Positions 1-10,083 of a DNA stretch of 64,000 bases are shown here, piece after piece. The translations under genes and the position numbers were made by a program. The stretch covers positions 1 to 64,000 of the forward strand of contig NZ_JAAGBB010000026.1 of NCBI RefSeq assembly GCF_018129085.1, read 5' to 3'. The notes beneath the pieces were generated by a model. That model saw only the letters and a program-made list of their open reading frames with translations. It was not told the DNA's origin and did no database searches. The stretch's first letter is position 1. Each line of letters begins with the position of its first letter. The stretch comes from Plastoroseomonas hellenica (lineage in GTDB: Bacteria > Pseudomonadota > Alphaproteobacteria > Acetobacterales > Acetobacteraceae).

Positions 1-2
1 TG

Positions 3-548
3 CCGGTGGAAGACGTGTTCTCGATCTCGGGGCGCGGCACGGTGGTGACGGGTCGTGTTGAGCGCGGCGTGGTGAAGGTGGGCGAGGAAGTCGAGATCGT
101 CGGCCTGAAGGCGACGGTGAAGACGACGGTGACGGGCGTGGAGATGTTCCGCAAGCTGCTGGATTCTGGGCAGGCGGGCGACAACATCGGTGCGCTGCTG
201 CGCGGCACGAAGCGCGAGGATGTGGAGCGCGGTCAGGTGCTTGCGGCGCCGGGCTCGATCACGCCGCACACGAAGTTCAAGGCCGAGGCGTATGTTCTGA
301 CGAAGGAGGAGGGCGGCCGCCACACGCCGTTCTTCACGAACTACCGTCCGCAGTTCTACTTCCGGACGACGGACGTGACGGGCGTGGTGACGCTGCCGGA
401 AGGCGTCGAGATGGTGATGCCGGGCGACAACGTCGCGATGGACGTGGAGCTGATCGCGCCGATCGCGATGGACGAAGGCCTGCGCTTCGCCATCCGCGAA
501 GGCGGACGGACCGTCGGCGCCGGTGTCGTCGCGAAGATCGTCGCGTAA
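3..548 (+). CDS. tuf: Elongation factor Tu, C-terminal part (5' end outside window)
   Basis: EF-Tu carries aminoacyl-tRNA to the ribosome in a GTP-dependent way in the cytoplasm. The visible 181 residues start in the [22 protein letters not shown] segment that opens domain 2 and run through domain 3 to the normal C-terminus, with the [20 protein letters not shown] stretch and the final GRTVGAGVV. The GTPase domain lies upstream of the window. The reading frame is open from base 3, so the gene is truncated only by the window edge. It lies 32 nt upstream of rpsJ, the classical str-to-S10 junction. Identification is certain; whether this is one of two tuf copies cannot be seen. Confidence 0.97.
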   Translation, partial: PVEDVFSISGRGTVVTGRVERGVVKVGEEVEIVGLKATVKTTVTGVEMFRKLLDSGQAGDNIGALLRGTKREDVERGQVLAAPGSITPHTKFKAEAYVLTKEEGGRHTPFFTNYRPQFYFRTTDVTGVVTLPEGVEMVMPGDNVAMDVELIAPIAMDEGLRFAIREGGRTVGAGVVAKIVA

Positions 549-580
549 GCGCGGTATCAGGAAAGATCGGGCAGCCTTCG

Positions 581-889
<309 letters not shown>

Positions 890-908
890 GGCCGGGGGAG
901 TACACACC

Positions 909-1595
909 ATGGCCGCGAAGAATGGCCGCACCGGCCTGATCGCCAAGAAGCTCGGTATGAGCCGTATCTTCAACGAGGACGGCTCGACCGTTCCCGTCAC
1001 CTTGCTGCATGTGGACAATGTCCGCGTGGTGTCCCAGCGCACCCAGGAGACCGACGGCTACGTCGCGCTCCAGCTCGGCATCGGCAGCGCCAAGCCGAAG
1101 AATGTCTCGAAGGCCAACAAGGGCCACTTCGCGAAGGCCGGCGTCGAGGCGCCGCAGCGTGTGGTGGAATTCCGCGTCGCCGACGATGCGGTGGTCGCCG
1201 CCGGCACGGTCCTGAGCCCCGCGCATTTCGTGAAGGGCCAGAAGATCGATGTCACCGGCACCACCAAGGGCAAGGGCTTCGCCGGCGCGATGAAGCGCTG
1301 GAACTTCGCCGGTCTCGAAGCGACGCACGGTGTTTCCGTCAGCCACCGTTCACATGGTTCGACCGGCAACCGCCAGGATCCGGGCAAGACCTTCAAGAAC
1401 AAGAAGATGGCCGGCCATCTCGGCGTCGAGCGCGTGACCACCCAGAACCTGGAAGTGGCCGCCGTGGACGCGGAGAAGGGGCTGCTGTTCGTGAAGGGCG
1501 CGGTGCCCGGCTCGGTCGGCACCTATGTGCTGGTTCGTGATGCGGTGAAGCGCGCGCGTCACGCCGATGCGCCGTTCCCGACGGTCGCGGCCTGA
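909..1595 (+). CDS. rplC: 50S ribosomal protein L3
   Basis: L3 is a primary binding protein of 23S rRNA near the peptidyl-transferase centre. The 228 residues start [20 protein letters not shown] and contain the family signature with the glutamine that is methylated in other bacteria, in [20 protein letters not shown] around residues 151-170. It is slightly longer than E. coli L3 (209) because of a C-terminal extension, common in alphaproteobacteria. A good ribosome binding site (gggggag) lies about 10 nt upstream. It is followed by rplD after 11 nt. Confidence 0.97.
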   Translation: MAAKNGRTGLIAKKLGMSRIFNEDGSTVPVTLLHVDNVRVVSQRTQETDGYVALQLGIGSAKPKNVSKANKGHFAKAGVEAPQRVVEFRVADDAVVAAGTVLSPAHFVKGQKIDVTGTTKGKGFAGAMKRWNFAGLEATHGVSVSHRSHGSTGNRQDPGKTFKNKKMAGHLGVERVTTQNLEVAAVDAEKGLLFVKGAVPGSVGTYVLVRDAVKRARHADAPFPTVAA

Positions 1596-1606
1596 GGACG
1601 AAGAAG

Positions 1607-2227
1607 ATGCAGGTCACCGTCATCACTCTCGACAACGCTCCGGCGGGCGAGATCGAGCTACCGGAGGCGCTGTTCGGCGCCGCGCCGCGCAGCGATATCA
1701 TGGCACGCGTCGTGCACTGGCAGCTCGCGAAGCGTCGTGCCGGCACGCACAAGGCCAAGGGCCTCAGCGAGGTCTCGGGCACCACGAAGAAGCCCTATCG
1801 CCAGAAGGGCACCGGCAATGCGCGCCAGGGCTCGCTGCGTGCACCGCAGTTCCGCAAGGGTGGCGTGGTGCACGGCCCGGTCGTGCGCGACCATGGCTAT
1901 TCACTGAACAAGAAGGTGCGCCGCCTCGGGCTCATCTCGGCGCTGTCGATGAAGGCGGCCGAGGGCAAGCTCGTGGTGCTCGACACCGCAGCGGTCGGCG
2001 ATGACGCCAAGACCGGCGCGGTGGCGGCGAAGGTCAAGGCGCTCGGCTGGACCAGCGCGCTGGTGGTGGATGCGGCGGCGGATGCGAATTTCCTCCGCGT
2101 GATCCGTAACCTGCCGAAGGTGCAGGTGCTGCCGACCATCGGCGCCAATGTCTACGACATCCTCAACCACGACGTGCTCGCGGTGACGCGCGCCGGCGTC
2201 GAGGCGCTGAAGGAGCGGCTGGCATGA
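1607..2227 (+). CDS. rplD: 50S ribosomal protein L4
   Basis: L4 is an assembly-initiating protein of the large subunit whose extended loop lines the exit tunnel; in E. coli it also represses its own operon. The 206 residues contain the loop signature [19 protein letters not shown] around residues 63-81. An upstream in-frame ATG does not exist close by, and the start sits after gaagaag. The stop overlaps the rplW start (ATGA), consistent with translational coupling. Confidence 0.96.
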   Translation: MQVTVITLDNAPAGEIELPEALFGAAPRSDIMARVVHWQLAKRRAGTHKAKGLSEVSGTTKKPYRQKGTGNARQGSLRAPQFRKGGVVHGPVVRDHGYSLNKKVRRLGLISALSMKAAEGKLVVLDTAAVGDDAKTGAVAAKVKALGWTSALVVDAAADANFLRVIRNLPKVQVLPTIGANVYDILNHDVLAVTRAGVEALKERLA

Positions 2228-2553
2228 GCGAGGCCCAGAAAAAGGCGAAGCCCGTCATCTCGCGCGAGAAGATGTATCAGACCATCCTCGCGCCGGTGGT
2301 GACCGAGAAGGCGACGCTGCTGACGGAGAAGGGTCAGATCACCTTCCGCGTGCCGCTCGAGGCGACGAAGCCCGAGATCAAGGCCGCGGTCGAGGGTCTG
2401 TTCGGCGTCTCCGTGCTGGCGGTGAACACCATCGTCACCAAGGGCAAGACGAAGCGGTTCCGCGGCCGTCCCGGCCGCCGGTCCGACAGCAAGAAGGCGA
2501 TGGTGCGCCTGGCCGAAGGCCAGAGCATCGACCTGACCACGGGGCTTGCGTAA
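2224..2553 (+). CDS. rplW: 50S ribosomal protein L23
   Basis: L23 sits at the polypeptide exit and is the docking site for trigger factor and SRP. The 109-residue protein has a short N-terminal extension (about 10 residues) before the family core, [18 protein letters not shown], and the loop [20 protein letters not shown]. The start overlaps the rplD stop by 4 nt and the stop is followed by rplB after only 4 nt. Confidence 0.96.
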   Translation: MSEAQKKAKPVISREKMYQTILAPVVTEKATLLTEKGQITFRVPLEATKPEIKAAVEGLFGVSVLAVNTIVTKGKTKRFRGRPGRRSDSKKAMVRLAEGQSIDLTTGLA

Positions 2554-2557
2554 CGCC

Positions 2558-3391
2558 ATGGCGCTCAAGCATTTCAACCCGGTCACGCCCAGCCTGCGCG
2601 GCACGATCCTCATCGATCGTTCCGAGCTCTGGAAGGGCAAGCCGGTCAAGGGTCTGACGGAAGGCAAGAGCCACTCCGGCGGGCGCAACAACCACGGCCG
2701 CATCACCAGCCGCTTCCGCGGCGGCGGGCACAAGCAGTCCTACCGCCTGGTGGACTTCAAGCGCCGCAAGTTCGGTGTGCCCGGTGCCGTGGAGCGCCTG
2801 GAGTACGACCCGAACCGCACCGCCTTCATCGCGCTGGTGAAGTACGAGGATGGCGAGCTCGCCTATATCCTCGCGCCGCAGCGCCTGAAGGTCGGCGACA
2901 TGGTCGTCTCCGGCGAGAAGGCGGACATCAAGCCGGGCAATGCCATGCCGCTCTCGGCGATCCCGGTCGGCACGATCGTGCACAACATCGAGCTGAAGCC
3001 CGGTGCCGGCGGCAAGATCACCCGCTCGGCCGGCACCTTCGCCCAGCTCGTCGGCAAGGATGCCGGCTACGCGCAGATCAAGCTCAGCTCCGGCGAGCTC
3101 CGCGTGGTGCGTGCGGAATGCATGGCGACGATCGGCGCGGTGTCCAACCCGGACAACAGCAACCAGCAGATCGGCAAGGCCGGCCGCAGCCGGTGGCTGG
3201 GCCGCAAGCCGCATAACCGCGGCGTCGTGATGAACCCGGTCGACCACCCGCATGGCGGTGGTGAAGGCCGCACCTCTGGCGGCCGGCACCCGGTCACCCC
3301 GTGGGGCAAGCCGACCAAGGGCTACAAGACCCGCAACAACAAGCGGACCGACGGGCTCATCGTCCGCCGCCGCAACGCGACGAAGGGCTGA
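2558..3391 (+). CDS. rplB: 50S ribosomal protein L2
   Basis: L2 binds 23S rRNA close to the peptidyl-transferase centre and is needed for subunit association. The 277 residues start [15 protein letters not shown]; this ATG was chosen over a TTG 12 nt upstream because it gives the family N-terminus. The C-terminal HPHGGGEGR motif, whose first histidine (about His230) is the one linked to peptidyl-transferase function in E. coli, is intact. It is followed by rpsS after 5 nt. Confidence 0.97.
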   Translation: MALKHFNPVTPSLRGTILIDRSELWKGKPVKGLTEGKSHSGGRNNHGRITSRFRGGGHKQSYRLVDFKRRKFGVPGAVERLEYDPNRTAFIALVKYEDGELAYILAPQRLKVGDMVVSGEKADIKPGNAMPLSAIPVGTIVHNIELKPGAGGKITRSAGTFAQLVGKDAGYAQIKLSSGELRVVRAECMATIGAVSNPDNSNQQIGKAGRSRWLGRKPHNRGVVMNPVDHPHGGGEGRTSGGRHPVTPWGKPTKGYKTRNNKRTDGLIVRRRNATKG

Positions 3392-3396
3392 TCGCG

Positions 3397-3675
3397 ATGT
3401 CGCGCAGCGTCTGGAAGGGGCCGTTCGTCGACGGCTACCTGCTGAACAAGGCGGAGGCGGCCCGCGCTTCCACGCGCAACGAGATCATCAAGATCTGGTC
3501 GCGCCGGAGCACGATCCTGCCGCAGTTCGTGGGGCTGACCTTCGGGGTCTACAACGGGAAGAAGTTCATCCCGGTGCAGGTCTCGGAGAACATGGTGGGG
3601 CACAAGTTCGGCGAGTTCTCGCCGACCCGCACCTTCACCAGCCATGCGGCCGACAAGAAGGCGAAGCGGGGCTGA
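3397..3675 (+). CDS. rpsS: 30S ribosomal protein S19
   Basis: S19 forms a heterodimer with S13 in the head of the small subunit and contacts the A-site tRNA region. The 92 residues, starting [16 protein letters not shown], match the usual family length; longer in-frame starts inside rplB are rejected because they read antisense of nothing and give no family similarity. The C-terminal [15 protein letters not shown] signature is present. It is followed by rplV after 4 nt. Confidence 0.96.
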   Translation: MSRSVWKGPFVDGYLLNKAEAARASTRNEIIKIWSRRSTILPQFVGLTFGVYNGKKFIPVQVSENMVGHKFGEFSPTRTFTSHAADKKAKRG

Positions 3676-3679
3676 TCCG

Positions 3680-4078
3680 ATGAGCAAGCCGAAGCATCCC
3701 CGCGGTCTCGCGGACACCGAGGCGCAGGCGGTGACCTGGAACATCCGGGTCAGCCCGCGGAAGCTCGACCTGGTCGCGGGCCTGATCCGCGGCAAGGCGG
3801 CGAGCCAGGCGGTGGCCGAGCTCACCTTCTCCAAGCGCCGCATCGCGCAGACGGTGAAGAAGACGCTCGAGAGCGCGATCGCCAATGCCGAGAACAATCA
3901 CCAGCTCGATGTCGACCGCCTGGTCGTGCAGAGGGCCGAGGTCGGTCGTGCGGTCGTCATGAAGCGTTTCGCGGCGCGCGGTCGCGGCCGCGCCTCCCGT
4001 ATCGAGAAGTGGTTCAGCCATCTCAAGATCGTGGTGGCCGAGCAGCAGGTCGCGGCGACACAGCAGGAGGCCGCGTAA
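3680..4078 (+). CDS. rplV: 50S ribosomal protein L22
   Basis: L22 spans all domains of 23S rRNA and its hairpin lines the exit tunnel near the macrolide site. The 132 residues begin [20 protein letters not shown], with an extended N-terminus typical of alphaproteobacteria, then [16 protein letters not shown]. The tunnel hairpin appears as [16 protein letters not shown]. An upstream in-frame ATG within rpsS was rejected because it adds non-homologous residues. One base separates its stop from the rpsC start. Confidence 0.95.
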   Translation: MSKPKHPRGLADTEAQAVTWNIRVSPRKLDLVAGLIRGKAASQAVAELTFSKRRIAQTVKKTLESAIANAENNHQLDVDRLVVQRAEVGRAVVMKRFAARGRGRASRIEKWFSHLKIVVAEQQVAATQQEAA

Positions 4079-4079
4079 C

Positions 4080-4757
4080 ATGGGTCAGAAGATCAATCCG
4101 ATCGGCTTCCGCCTCGGCATCAACCGCACCTGGGACAGCCGCTGGTTCGCCGATCGCGACTACGCCAAGATGCTGCATGAGGATCTGCGGCTGCGCGAGA
4201 AGCTGCGTGAGCGCCTGAAGGGCGCCGGCGTCAGCCGCATCGTGATCGAGCGCCCGGCGAAGAAGCCGCGCGTGACGATCCATGCTGCCCGCCCGGGCGT
4301 CGTGATCGGCAAGAAGGGCGCCGACATCGAGGTGCTGCGCAAGGATCTCATGAAGCTGGCCGGCGCCGAAGTGGCGCTGAACATCGTCGAGATCCGCAAG
4401 CCCGAGATCGATGCGACGCTGGTGGCCGAGAACATCGCCCAGCAGCTCGAGCGCCGCATCGCCTTCCGCCGTGCCATGAAGCGCGCGGTGCAGAGCGCGA
4501 TGCGCCTTGGTGCTCTCGGCATCCGGATCAACTGCTCGGGCCGCCTCGGCGGCGCCGAGATCGCGCGCGCCGAATGGTATCGCGAGGGCCGGGTGCCGCT
4601 GCACACGCTCCGCGCCGATATCGACTACGGCACCGCAACCGCGAAGACCACCTATGGCACCTGTGGTGTGAAGGTTTGGGTCTTCAAGGGTGAGATCATG
4701 GCCCATGACCCGATGGCGCAGGACAAGCGCGCCGCCGATCAGGCGCCGCAGCGCTGA
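4080..4757 (+). CDS. rpsC: 30S ribosomal protein S3
   Basis: S3 lies at the mRNA entry tunnel of the small subunit and has helicase-related function with S4 and S5. The 225 residues start [20 protein letters not shown] and include the KH domain with the [12 protein letters not shown] loop around residues 74-85. Length is normal for the family. It is followed by rplP after 13 nt. Confidence 0.97.
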   Translation: MGQKINPIGFRLGINRTWDSRWFADRDYAKMLHEDLRLREKLRERLKGAGVSRIVIERPAKKPRVTIHAARPGVVIGKKGADIEVLRKDLMKLAGAEVALNIVEIRKPEIDATLVAENIAQQLERRIAFRRAMKRAVQSAMRLGALGIRINCSGRLGGAEIARAEWYREGRVPLHTLRADIDYGTATAKTTYGTCGVKVWVFKGEIMAHDPMAQDKRAADQAPQR

Positions 4758-4770
4758 AGGATGAATTGAG

Positions 4771-5190
4771 ATGCTTCAGCCGAAGCGCACGACTTATCGG
4801 AAGGCCCACAAGGGCCGCATCAAGGGTGTCGCCAAGGGCGGCTTCTCGCTGACCTTCGGCGCCTATGGCCTGAAGGCGCTGGAGCCGGAGCGCGTCACCG
4901 CACGCCAGATCGAGGCGGCTCGCCGCGCGATCACGCGTGCCATGAAGCGCGCCGGCCGCGTCTGGATCCGCATCTTCCCGGATGTGCCGGTCTCGACCAA
5001 GCCTGCCGAAGTCCGCATGGGTTCCGGCAAGGGCGCGCCGGAATACTGGGTGGCCCGGGTGAAGCCCGGCCGCATCATGTTCGAGATCGACGGCGTCCCG
5101 CAGGACACCGCGCGCGAGGCTCTCTCGCTCGGTGCTGCGAAGCTGCCGATCAAGACCAAGTTCATCGTGCGTCTGGGCGCGGAGGCCTGA
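4771..5190 (+). CDS. rplP: 50S ribosomal protein L16
   Basis: L16 organises the A-site of the large subunit. The 139 residues begin [19 protein letters not shown], with the arginine-rich segment [20 protein letters not shown], matching the family along its entire length. The S3/L16 order is the normal one for the S10 operon. The start codon is preceded by an aagga-type site. It is followed by rpmC after 4 nt. Confidence 0.96.
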   Translation: MLQPKRTTYRKAHKGRIKGVAKGGFSLTFGAYGLKALEPERVTARQIEAARRAITRAMKRAGRVWIRIFPDVPVSTKPAEVRMGSGKGAPEYWVARVKPGRIMFEIDGVPQDTAREALSLGAAKLPIKTKFIVRLGAEA

Positions 5191-5194
5191 GGCC

Positions 5195-5404
5195 ATGACG
5201 AAGATCGCTGACGTTCGGGCGAAGAGCCCAGACGAGCTGCAGGGGATGCTGCTCGACCTCAGGAAGGAGCAGTTCAACCTGCGCTTCCAGCGGGCCACCG
5301 GGCAGCTCGAGGCGGTGAGCCGCATCAAGCTGGTGCGGCGCGACATCGCGCGTGTGAAGACCATCCTGGCGGAGCGCACCCGCGCTGCCGCCGCCAACGC
5401 CTGA
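5195..5404 (+). CDS. rpmC: 50S ribosomal protein L29
   Basis: L29 is a small helical protein next to L23 at the tunnel exit. The 69 residues start [19 protein letters not shown] and carry the family core [18 protein letters not shown] and the [11 protein letters not shown] helix. The ATG 4 nt after the rplP stop is preferred over an in-frame start inside rplP because it yields the normal length. Confidence 0.95.
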   Translation: MTKIADVRAKSPDELQGMLLDLRKEQFNLRFQRATGQLEAVSRIKLVRRDIARVKTILAERTRAAAANA

Positions 5405-5421
5405 CGAGGAGACCGACGGCC

Positions 5422-5718
5422 ATGCCGAAGCGCGTCCTCACCGGGCGGGTGACCAGCGACAAGATGGACAAGACCATCACGGTTCTTGTCGAGCGTCGCG
5501 TCATGCACCCGCTCTATAAGAAGTTCATCCGGCGCTCGAAGAACTACGCCGCGCATGACGACGCCAACCTGTGCAAGGAAGGCGACGTGGTGCAGATCGA
5601 GGAGTGCCGCCCGATCTCCAAGCGCAAGACCTGGGTGGTCGTGCAGCGCAATGGCGATGCCGTGGCGGTCCCGGGCTTCCTCGCCGAGGAGGCCGCTTCG
5701 GCCTCCGCCGAAGCGTAA
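5422..5718 (+). CDS. rpsQ: 30S ribosomal protein S17
   Basis: S17 is a primary 16S rRNA-binding protein of the small subunit body with an OB fold. The 98 residues start [20 protein letters not shown] and contain the family signature [14 protein letters not shown] and [18 protein letters not shown]. It is about 14 residues longer than E. coli S17 owing to an Ala/Glu-rich tail ([10 protein letters not shown]), a feature seen in several alphaproteobacteria. Confidence 0.95.
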   Translation: MPKRVLTGRVTSDKMDKTITVLVERRVMHPLYKKFIRRSKNYAAHDDANLCKEGDVVQIEECRPISKRKTWVVVQRNGDAVAVPGFLAEEAASASAEA

Positions 5719-5730
5719 GGAGCGCGAGCG

Positions 5731-6099
5731 ATGATCGGCGTTGAAGCCAATCTCGACGTCGCCGACAATTCCGGCGCGCGCCGTGTCCAGTGCATCAAGG
5801 TGCTGGGCGGCTCGAAGCGGAAGACGGCCGGCGTCGGCGACATCATCGTCGTTTCCGTGAAGGAAGCGATTCCGCGCGCCAAGGTGAAGAAGGGCGAGGT
5901 GCATCGCGCCGTGATCGTCCGCACGGCCTATCCCGTGCGGCGCATCGACGGCACCGCGATCCGCTTCGACAACAACGCCGCCGTGCTGATCAACAAGCAG
6001 GGCGAGCCGATCGGCACGCGCATCTTCGGGCCCGTCGTGCGCGAGCTGCGCGCGAAGAAGTACATGAAGATCATCAGCCTCGCGCCGGAGGTCCTGTAA
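5731..6099 (+). CDS. rplN: 50S ribosomal protein L14
   Basis: L14 forms an intersubunit bridge and is the target of the silencing factor RsfS. The 122 residues start [20 protein letters not shown] and match the family end to end, including [20 protein letters not shown] near residues 89-108. It begins 12 nt after rpsQ and is followed by rplX after 2 nt. Confidence 0.97.
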   Translation: MIGVEANLDVADNSGARRVQCIKVLGGSKRKTAGVGDIIVVSVKEAIPRAKVKKGEVHRAVIVRTAYPVRRIDGTAIRFDNNAAVLINKQGEPIGTRIFGPVVRELRAKKYMKIISLAPEVL

Positions 6100-6101
6100 T
6101 C

Positions 6102-6422
6102 ATGGCCGCGAAGATCCGGAAGGGTGACACCGTCCAGGTGATCACCGGCAAGGACAAGGGCAAGCGCGGCGAAGTGCTGCGCGTGATGCCCGAGGAGAGC
6201 CGTGCGCTGGTGCAGGGCCGGAACATGGTCAAGCGGCACACCAAGCCGCGCGGCATGGGCCAGCCTGGCGGCATCGTGGAGCAGGAGGCCTCGATCCACC
6301 TGTCCAACCTGGCGCTGATCGATCCGAAGTCCGACAAGCCGACGCGGGTTGGTTTCCGCGTGCTCGAGGACGGCAAGAAGGTCCGGGTGGCGAAGTCCTC
6401 CGGCGAGGTGCTCGACGCATGA
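6102..6422 (+). CDS. rplX: 50S ribosomal protein L24
   Basis: L24 is one of the two assembly-initiator proteins of the large subunit. The 106 residues start [20 protein letters not shown], the KOW motif, followed by the basic stretch [19 protein letters not shown] much longer in-frame reading that begins inside rplN was rejected because only the part from this ATG is homologous. Its stop overlaps the rplE start (ATGA). Confidence 0.96.
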   Translation: MAAKIRKGDTVQVITGKDKGKRGEVLRVMPEESRALVQGRNMVKRHTKPRGMGQPGGIVEQEASIHLSNLALIDPKSDKPTRVGFRVLEDGKKVRVAKSSGEVLDA

Positions 6423-6979
6423 GCGACGTGAAGGAACTGCCGCGGCTGCGGAAGCAGTACGACGAGACGATCCGCAAGGCGCTCGTCGAGGAGTTCGGCT
6501 ACAAGAATCCGATGGAAGTGCCGAAGCTCGAGAAGATCGTCATCAACATGGGCGTCGGCGAAGCTGCCGCCGACCAGAAGAAGCTCGAGGCTGCGGTCGG
6601 CGACCTCACCGCGATCGCCGGCCAGCGGCCGGTGAAGACGCGGGCCAAGAAGGCGATCGCCGGCTTCAAGATCCGCGAGGGTCAGGCGATCGGCACGAAG
6701 GTGACGCTGCGCAAGTCGCGGATGTACGAGTTCCTCGACCGGCTCGTCACCATCGCGCTGCCGCGCGTGCGCGACTTCCGTGGCATCCCCGGCAATCGCG
6801 GCTTCGACGGGCGGGGCAATTATGCCCTCGGCCTGAAGGAGCAGATCGTGTTCCCCGAAATCAATTACGACAAGGTGGACACGGTGCGTGGTATGGACAT
6901 CGTCTTCGTCACGACGGCGAAGACCGACAAGGAAGCGAAGGCGCTGTTGAAGGCGTTCCAGCTTCCTTTCCAGAATTGA
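6419..6979 (+). CDS. rplE: 50S ribosomal protein L5
   Basis: L5 binds 5S rRNA in the central protuberance together with L18 and L25. The 186 residues include the [20 protein letters not shown] segment and [20 protein letters not shown], both family hallmarks; the length equals the family norm plus a few N-terminal residues ([12 protein letters not shown]). It overlaps rplX by 4 nt. A 51-nt gap with a hairpin follows before rpsN. Confidence 0.96.
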   Translation: MSDVKELPRLRKQYDETIRKALVEEFGYKNPMEVPKLEKIVINMGVGEAAADQKKLEAAVGDLTAIAGQRPVKTRAKKAIAGFKIREGQAIGTKVTLRKSRMYEFLDRLVTIALPRVRDFRGIPGNRGFDGRGNYALGLKEQIVFPEINYDKVDTVRGMDIVFVTTAKTDKEAKALLKAFQLPFQN

Positions 6980-6991
6980 TCTTGGAAAACC

Positions 6992-7008
6992 GCGTGGCGC
7001 CGCCACGC
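6992..7008 (+). other. Intercistronic hairpin between rplE and rpsN
   Basis: The arms GCGTGGC and GCCACGC form a perfect 7-bp stem around a 3-nt GCC loop in the 51-nt gap. It lacks a T tract, so it is probably an RNA processing or stability element inside the spc operon rather than a terminator. The next gene has its own ribosome binding site (ccggagg) just downstream. Confidence 0.4.
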
Positions 7009-7030
7009 AGGTTCCGGAGGACCTGAGCGT

Positions 7031-7336
7031 ATGGCCAAGACCTCGGCGATCGAGAAGAACAAGCGCCGCGAGCGCCTCTCGAAGCTGCACACTGCCAAGC
7101 GCGCCGCGCTGAAGGCTGTCGTCATGGACAAGGAACTCCCTGTGGAGGACCGGTTCGAGGCGACGCTGAAGCTCGCGCAGCTCCCGCGCAACGGCGCCGC
7201 CAGTCGCGTGCGGCTCCGCTGCGAGATCACGGGGCGTCCGCGCGGCAACTACCAGAAGTTCAAGCTTTGCCGGAACCAGCTGCGGGAATTGGCCTCCAAG
7301 GGCCAAATCCCCGGTGTGGTGAAGGCGAGCTGGTAA
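7031..7336 (+). CDS. rpsN: 30S ribosomal protein S14
   Basis: S14 is a head protein near the decoding site. The 101 residues are of the zinc-independent long form: the CxxC pairs of short S14 are absent, and the C-terminal [20 protein letters not shown] signature is present. Start [16 protein letters not shown] fits the family. It is preceded by a clear ribosome binding site after a hairpin-containing gap. Confidence 0.96.
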   Translation: MAKTSAIEKNKRRERLSKLHTAKRAALKAVVMDKELPVEDRFEATLKLAQLPRNGAASRVRLRCEITGRPRGNYQKFKLCRNQLRELASKGQIPGVVKASW

Positions 7337-7348
7337 GGGAAGCGCGCC

Positions 7349-7747
7349 ATGGCGATGACCGATCCGCTGGGCGACCTGCTCACCCGCATCCGCAACGCGC
7401 AGCGCGCACGGCAGAGCCGTTGCGTCGCCCCCGCGTCGAAGCTGCGTGAGAACGTCCTCGATGTGCTGAAGCGCGAAGGCTTCATCCGGGCCTGGAAGAC
7501 GGAAGACGTCCGTCCTGGCATCCGGGTGATCGCGATCGAGCTCAAGTATTCCGAGGGCGAGCCCGCCATCAAGGAGATCACGCGCGTCTCGAAGCCGGGC
7601 CGCCGCGTCTACTCCAAGATCAAGGAGCTGCCGAAGTTCTACAATGGGCTCGGCATTTCCATCCTCTCCACGCCGCGCGGCGTGATGAGCGACCTTGAGG
7701 CCCGCGCCGCCAATGTTGGCGGCGAGGTCCTCTGCCGCGTGTTCTGA
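7349..7747 (+). CDS. rpsH: 30S ribosomal protein S8
   Basis: S8 is a primary binder of the central domain of 16S rRNA and in E. coli the translational repressor of the spc operon. The 132 residues carry [16 protein letters not shown] at the N-terminus and the C-terminal signature [20 protein letters not shown]. Translation may start at this ATG or at the next in-frame ATG 6 nt downstream; both give family-like N-termini. Confidence 0.96.
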   Translation: MAMTDPLGDLLTRIRNAQRARQSRCVAPASKLRENVLDVLKREGFIRAWKTEDVRPGIRVIAIELKYSEGEPAIKEITRVSKPGRRVYSKIKELPKFYNGLGISILSTPRGVMSDLEARAANVGGEVLCRVF

Positions 7748-7761
7748 CGGGAGGGCACAGC

Positions 7762-8295
7762 ATGTCTCGCGTCGGCAAATATCCGGTTACGGTGCCGAGC
7801 GGCGTCCAGGTGGCGCTGCAGGGCCGGACCGTGGTGGCCAAGGGCAAGAACGGCGAGCTCAAGCTTGAGCTCACGGATGCCGTGGACGTCACCATCGAGA
7901 ACAACCTGGTCACGGTGAAGCCGCGCGGCGGTGACCGCCGTGCGCGCACCCTCTGGGGCACCACGCGCAGCCTGATCAACGGGATGCTCACCGGGGTCTC
8001 CACGGGCTTCACGAAGTCCATGGAAATCAACGGCACCGGCTATCGCGCGGCAGTGCAGGGTTCGGACCTGGTCCTGAACCTCGGCTACAGCCACGAGATC
8101 CGCTATCCCGTGCCGAAGGGCATCAAGATCACCTGCGAGAAGCCGACCTCCATCAAGGTGGAAGGCGCCGACAAGCGCCAGGTCGGTCAGGTCGCCGCCG
8201 AGATTCGTGGCTATCGCGGCCCCGAGCCCTACAAGGGCAAGGGCGTGAAGTACGAGAACGAGCAGATCCTCCGGAAGGAGGGTAAGAAGAAGTAA
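7762..8295 (+). CDS. rplF: 50S ribosomal protein L6
   Basis: L6 sits at the base of the L7/L12 stalk near the GTPase-associated centre. The 177 residues start [17 protein letters not shown] and end in the conserved region [20 protein letters not shown]. The length matches the family. Its stop codon shares one base with the rplR start codon, pointing to translational coupling. Confidence 0.97.
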   Translation: MSRVGKYPVTVPSGVQVALQGRTVVAKGKNGELKLELTDAVDVTIENNLVTVKPRGGDRRARTLWGTTRSLINGMLTGVSTGFTKSMEINGTGYRAAVQGSDLVLNLGYSHEIRYPVPKGIKITCEKPTSIKVEGADKRQVGQVAAEIRGYRGPEPYKGKGVKYENEQILRKEGKKK

Positions 8296-8657
8296 TGTCC
8301 GACAAGCTCGCATTGCAGGCGCGGCGCCGCCGGCGCCTTCGCTTCCAGCTCAAGCAGAAGTCGGGTGGCCGCGCGCGGCTTTCCGTCTATCGCTCGGGCA
8401 AGCACATCTATGCGCAGATCATCGTGGACGCCGAAGGGCGCACGGTGGCCGCCGCCTCCTCCATGGAGAAGGCGATGCGCGAGGGACTGAAGACCGGCGC
8501 CGACAAGGACGCGGCGACGGCGGTCGGCAAGCTGGTGGCCGAGCGTGCGCTCGCCGCCGGCATCACCGAGGTCGTCTTCGATCGCGGTCCCTATCTCTAC
8601 CATGGCCGGGTCAAGGCCCTGGCGGACGGCGCCCGCGAGGGCGGGCTGTCGTTCTGA
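8295..8657 (+). CDS. rplR: 50S ribosomal protein L18
   Basis: L18 binds 5S rRNA in the central protuberance. The 120 residues contain the basic N-terminus [20 protein letters not shown] and the signature [21 protein letters not shown], and end in [19 protein letters not shown]. Length is normal. It lies between rplF and rpsE, the standard spc operon order. Confidence 0.97.
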   Translation: MSDKLALQARRRRRLRFQLKQKSGGRARLSVYRSGKHIYAQIIVDAEGRTVAAASSMEKAMREGLKTGADKDAATAVGKLVAERALAAGITEVVFDRGPYLYHGRVKALADGAREGGLSF

Positions 8658-8668
8658 GGAGCTGACAC

Positions 8669-9298
8669 ATGGCGTATCAACCGAGGAGCGGTGGCGGCGA
8701 GGGTGGCGAGGGCGGTGATCGCCGTCGCGGCCGCGGCCGCGATCGCGACCAGAACCGGCAGCCCGAGCGGAGCGATGGCGACGAGCTGAAGGACAAGCTC
8801 GTCACCATCAACCGCGTCGCCAAGGTGGTGAAGGGTGGCCGCCGCTTCAGCTTCGCCGCCCTCGTCGTCGTCGGCGACGAGAAGGGCCGCGTCGGCTGGG
8901 GCGCCGGCAAGGCGCGCGAGGTGCCGGAGGCGATCCGCAAGGCGACGGAGCGGGCCAAGAAGGGCCTGATCCGCGTGCCGATGCGTGAGGGTCGTACCCT
9001 GCACCACGACGTGATCGGCGAGTACGGCGCCGGCCGCGTCATCCTTCGCGCAGCACCCGCCGGCACCGGCATCATCGCCGGCGGCCCGATGCGCGCGGTG
9101 TTCGAGAGCCTGGGCATGGGCGACGTGGTCGCCAAGTGCCTTGGCTCCGCGAACCCGCACAACATGGTCAAGGCGACTTTCGCAGCACTGCAGCGCTGCA
9201 CCAGCCCGCGCGCGGTCGCGTCCCGCCGCGGCAAGAAGGTGGCCGACATCCTGGGTCAGCCCGCCCAGAAGGGCGAGGCGGAGGCGACCAATGTCTGA
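8669..9298 (+). CDS. rpsE: 30S ribosomal protein S5 with Gly/Arg-rich N-terminal extension
   Basis: S5 is at the mRNA entry channel and contributes to decoding fidelity. The 209 residues contain the family core from about residue 37 on, with [20 protein letters not shown]-type sequence and [20 protein letters not shown]. The first 36 residues ([20 protein letters not shown] and following) are a low-complexity Gly/Arg/Asp-rich extension absent from E. coli S5 but seen in other alphaproteobacteria. Its stop overlaps the rpmD start by 8 nt. Confidence 0.96.
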   Translation: MAYQPRSGGGEGGEGGDRRRGRGRDRDQNRQPERSDGDELKDKLVTINRVAKVVKGGRRFSFAALVVVGDEKGRVGWGAGKAREVPEAIRKATERAKKGLIRVPMREGRTLHHDVIGEYGAGRVILRAAPAGTGIIAGGPMRAVFESLGMGDVVAKCLGSANPHNMVKATFAALQRCTSPRAVASRRGKKVADILGQPAQKGEAEATNV

Positions 9299-9479
9299 AA
9301 AGAAGACGACGGTCACGGTGACCCAGACCGGGTCCCCGATCGGCCGCAAGCCGGGCCAGAAGGAAACCCTGATCGGGCTCGGTCTCAACAAGCTGCATCG
9401 CTCGCGCGAGCTGGAGGATACTCCGGCCGTGCGTGGGATGATCCGCAAGGTGGCCCACCTCGTGAAGGTGGAGGGCTGA
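9291..9479 (+). CDS. rpmD: 50S ribosomal protein L30
   Basis: L30 is a small protein of the large subunit with a ferredoxin-like fold. The 62 residues start [20 protein letters not shown] and include the core [20 protein letters not shown]. The ATG overlapping the end of rpsE is chosen because starts further upstream would read into S5 in another frame. It is followed by rplO after 4 nt. Confidence 0.95.
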   Translation: MSEKKTTVTVTQTGSPIGRKPGQKETLIGLGLNKLHRSRELEDTPAVRGMIRKVAHLVKVEG

Positions 9480-9483
9480 TCCC

Positions 9484-9975
9484 ATGAAGCTGAATGAAAT
9501 CCGCGACAACGCGGGCGCCCGCCCGAAGTTCAAGCGCATCGGCCGCGGCATCGGCTCCGGCAAGGGCAAGACCTCGGGCCGCGGCGTGAAGGGTCAGAAG
9601 GCGCGCACCGGCGTGTCGCTGAACGGGTTCGAGGGCGGTCAGCTCCCGATCTACCGGCGGCTGCCGAAGCGTGGCTTCGTGAACATCTTCCGCGTCGAGT
9701 ACGCGCCGCTCAATATCGGCACGCTCGATGCGGCGATCGAGGCCGGGAAGCTCCCGGCCGACCAGCCGATCGACGAAGCGGCGCTGAAGGCGGCCGGCCT
9801 GGTGAAGCGCTCCGGCAAGCTCGCCGGCATCCGCCTGCTGGCCAAGGGCGCGATCAGCCGCAAGGTCACGATCACCGTCTCCGGCGCCTCCGCGGCGGCC
9901 GTGGCGGCGGTCGAGGCGGCGGGTGGCAGCGTCACGGTTACCGCTCCCAAGGCCGAGGCGGTCGCTTCCGAGTGA
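9484..9975 (+). CDS. rplO: 50S ribosomal protein L15
   Basis: L15 is a late-assembly protein of the large subunit. The 163 residues start [20 protein letters not shown], followed by the Gly/Lys-rich signature [20 protein letters not shown], and a C-terminal domain with [20 protein letters not shown]. It is the last r-protein gene before secY, and a 108-nt gap with a hairpin separates them. Confidence 0.96.
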   Translation: MKLNEIRDNAGARPKFKRIGRGIGSGKGKTSGRGVKGQKARTGVSLNGFEGGQLPIYRRLPKRGFVNIFRVEYAPLNIGTLDAAIEAGKLPADQPIDEAALKAAGLVKRSGKLAGIRLLAKGAISRKVTITVSGASAAAVAAVEAAGGSVTVTAPKAEAVASE

Positions 9976-10030
9976 CCGCGCTTGCGCCCGGCCACCTGCC
10001 GGCGCTAGGTGACTGCAAGGTTCGTGGCTG

Positions 10031-10059
10031 GCGGCGCCGGTGGGTAACCCCGGCGCCGC
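10031..10059 (+). other. GC-rich hairpin in the rplO-secY gap
   Basis: The arms GCGGCGCCGG and CCGGCGCCGC are perfect 10-bp complements around a 9-nt loop. There is no T tract downstream, and secY begins 25 nt after the stem. It could attenuate expression between the r-protein genes and secY or mark an RNA processing point; the sequence alone does not decide between these. Confidence 0.5.
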
Positions 10060-10083
10060 AGTTGCGATAAGGGAATCCCGCGC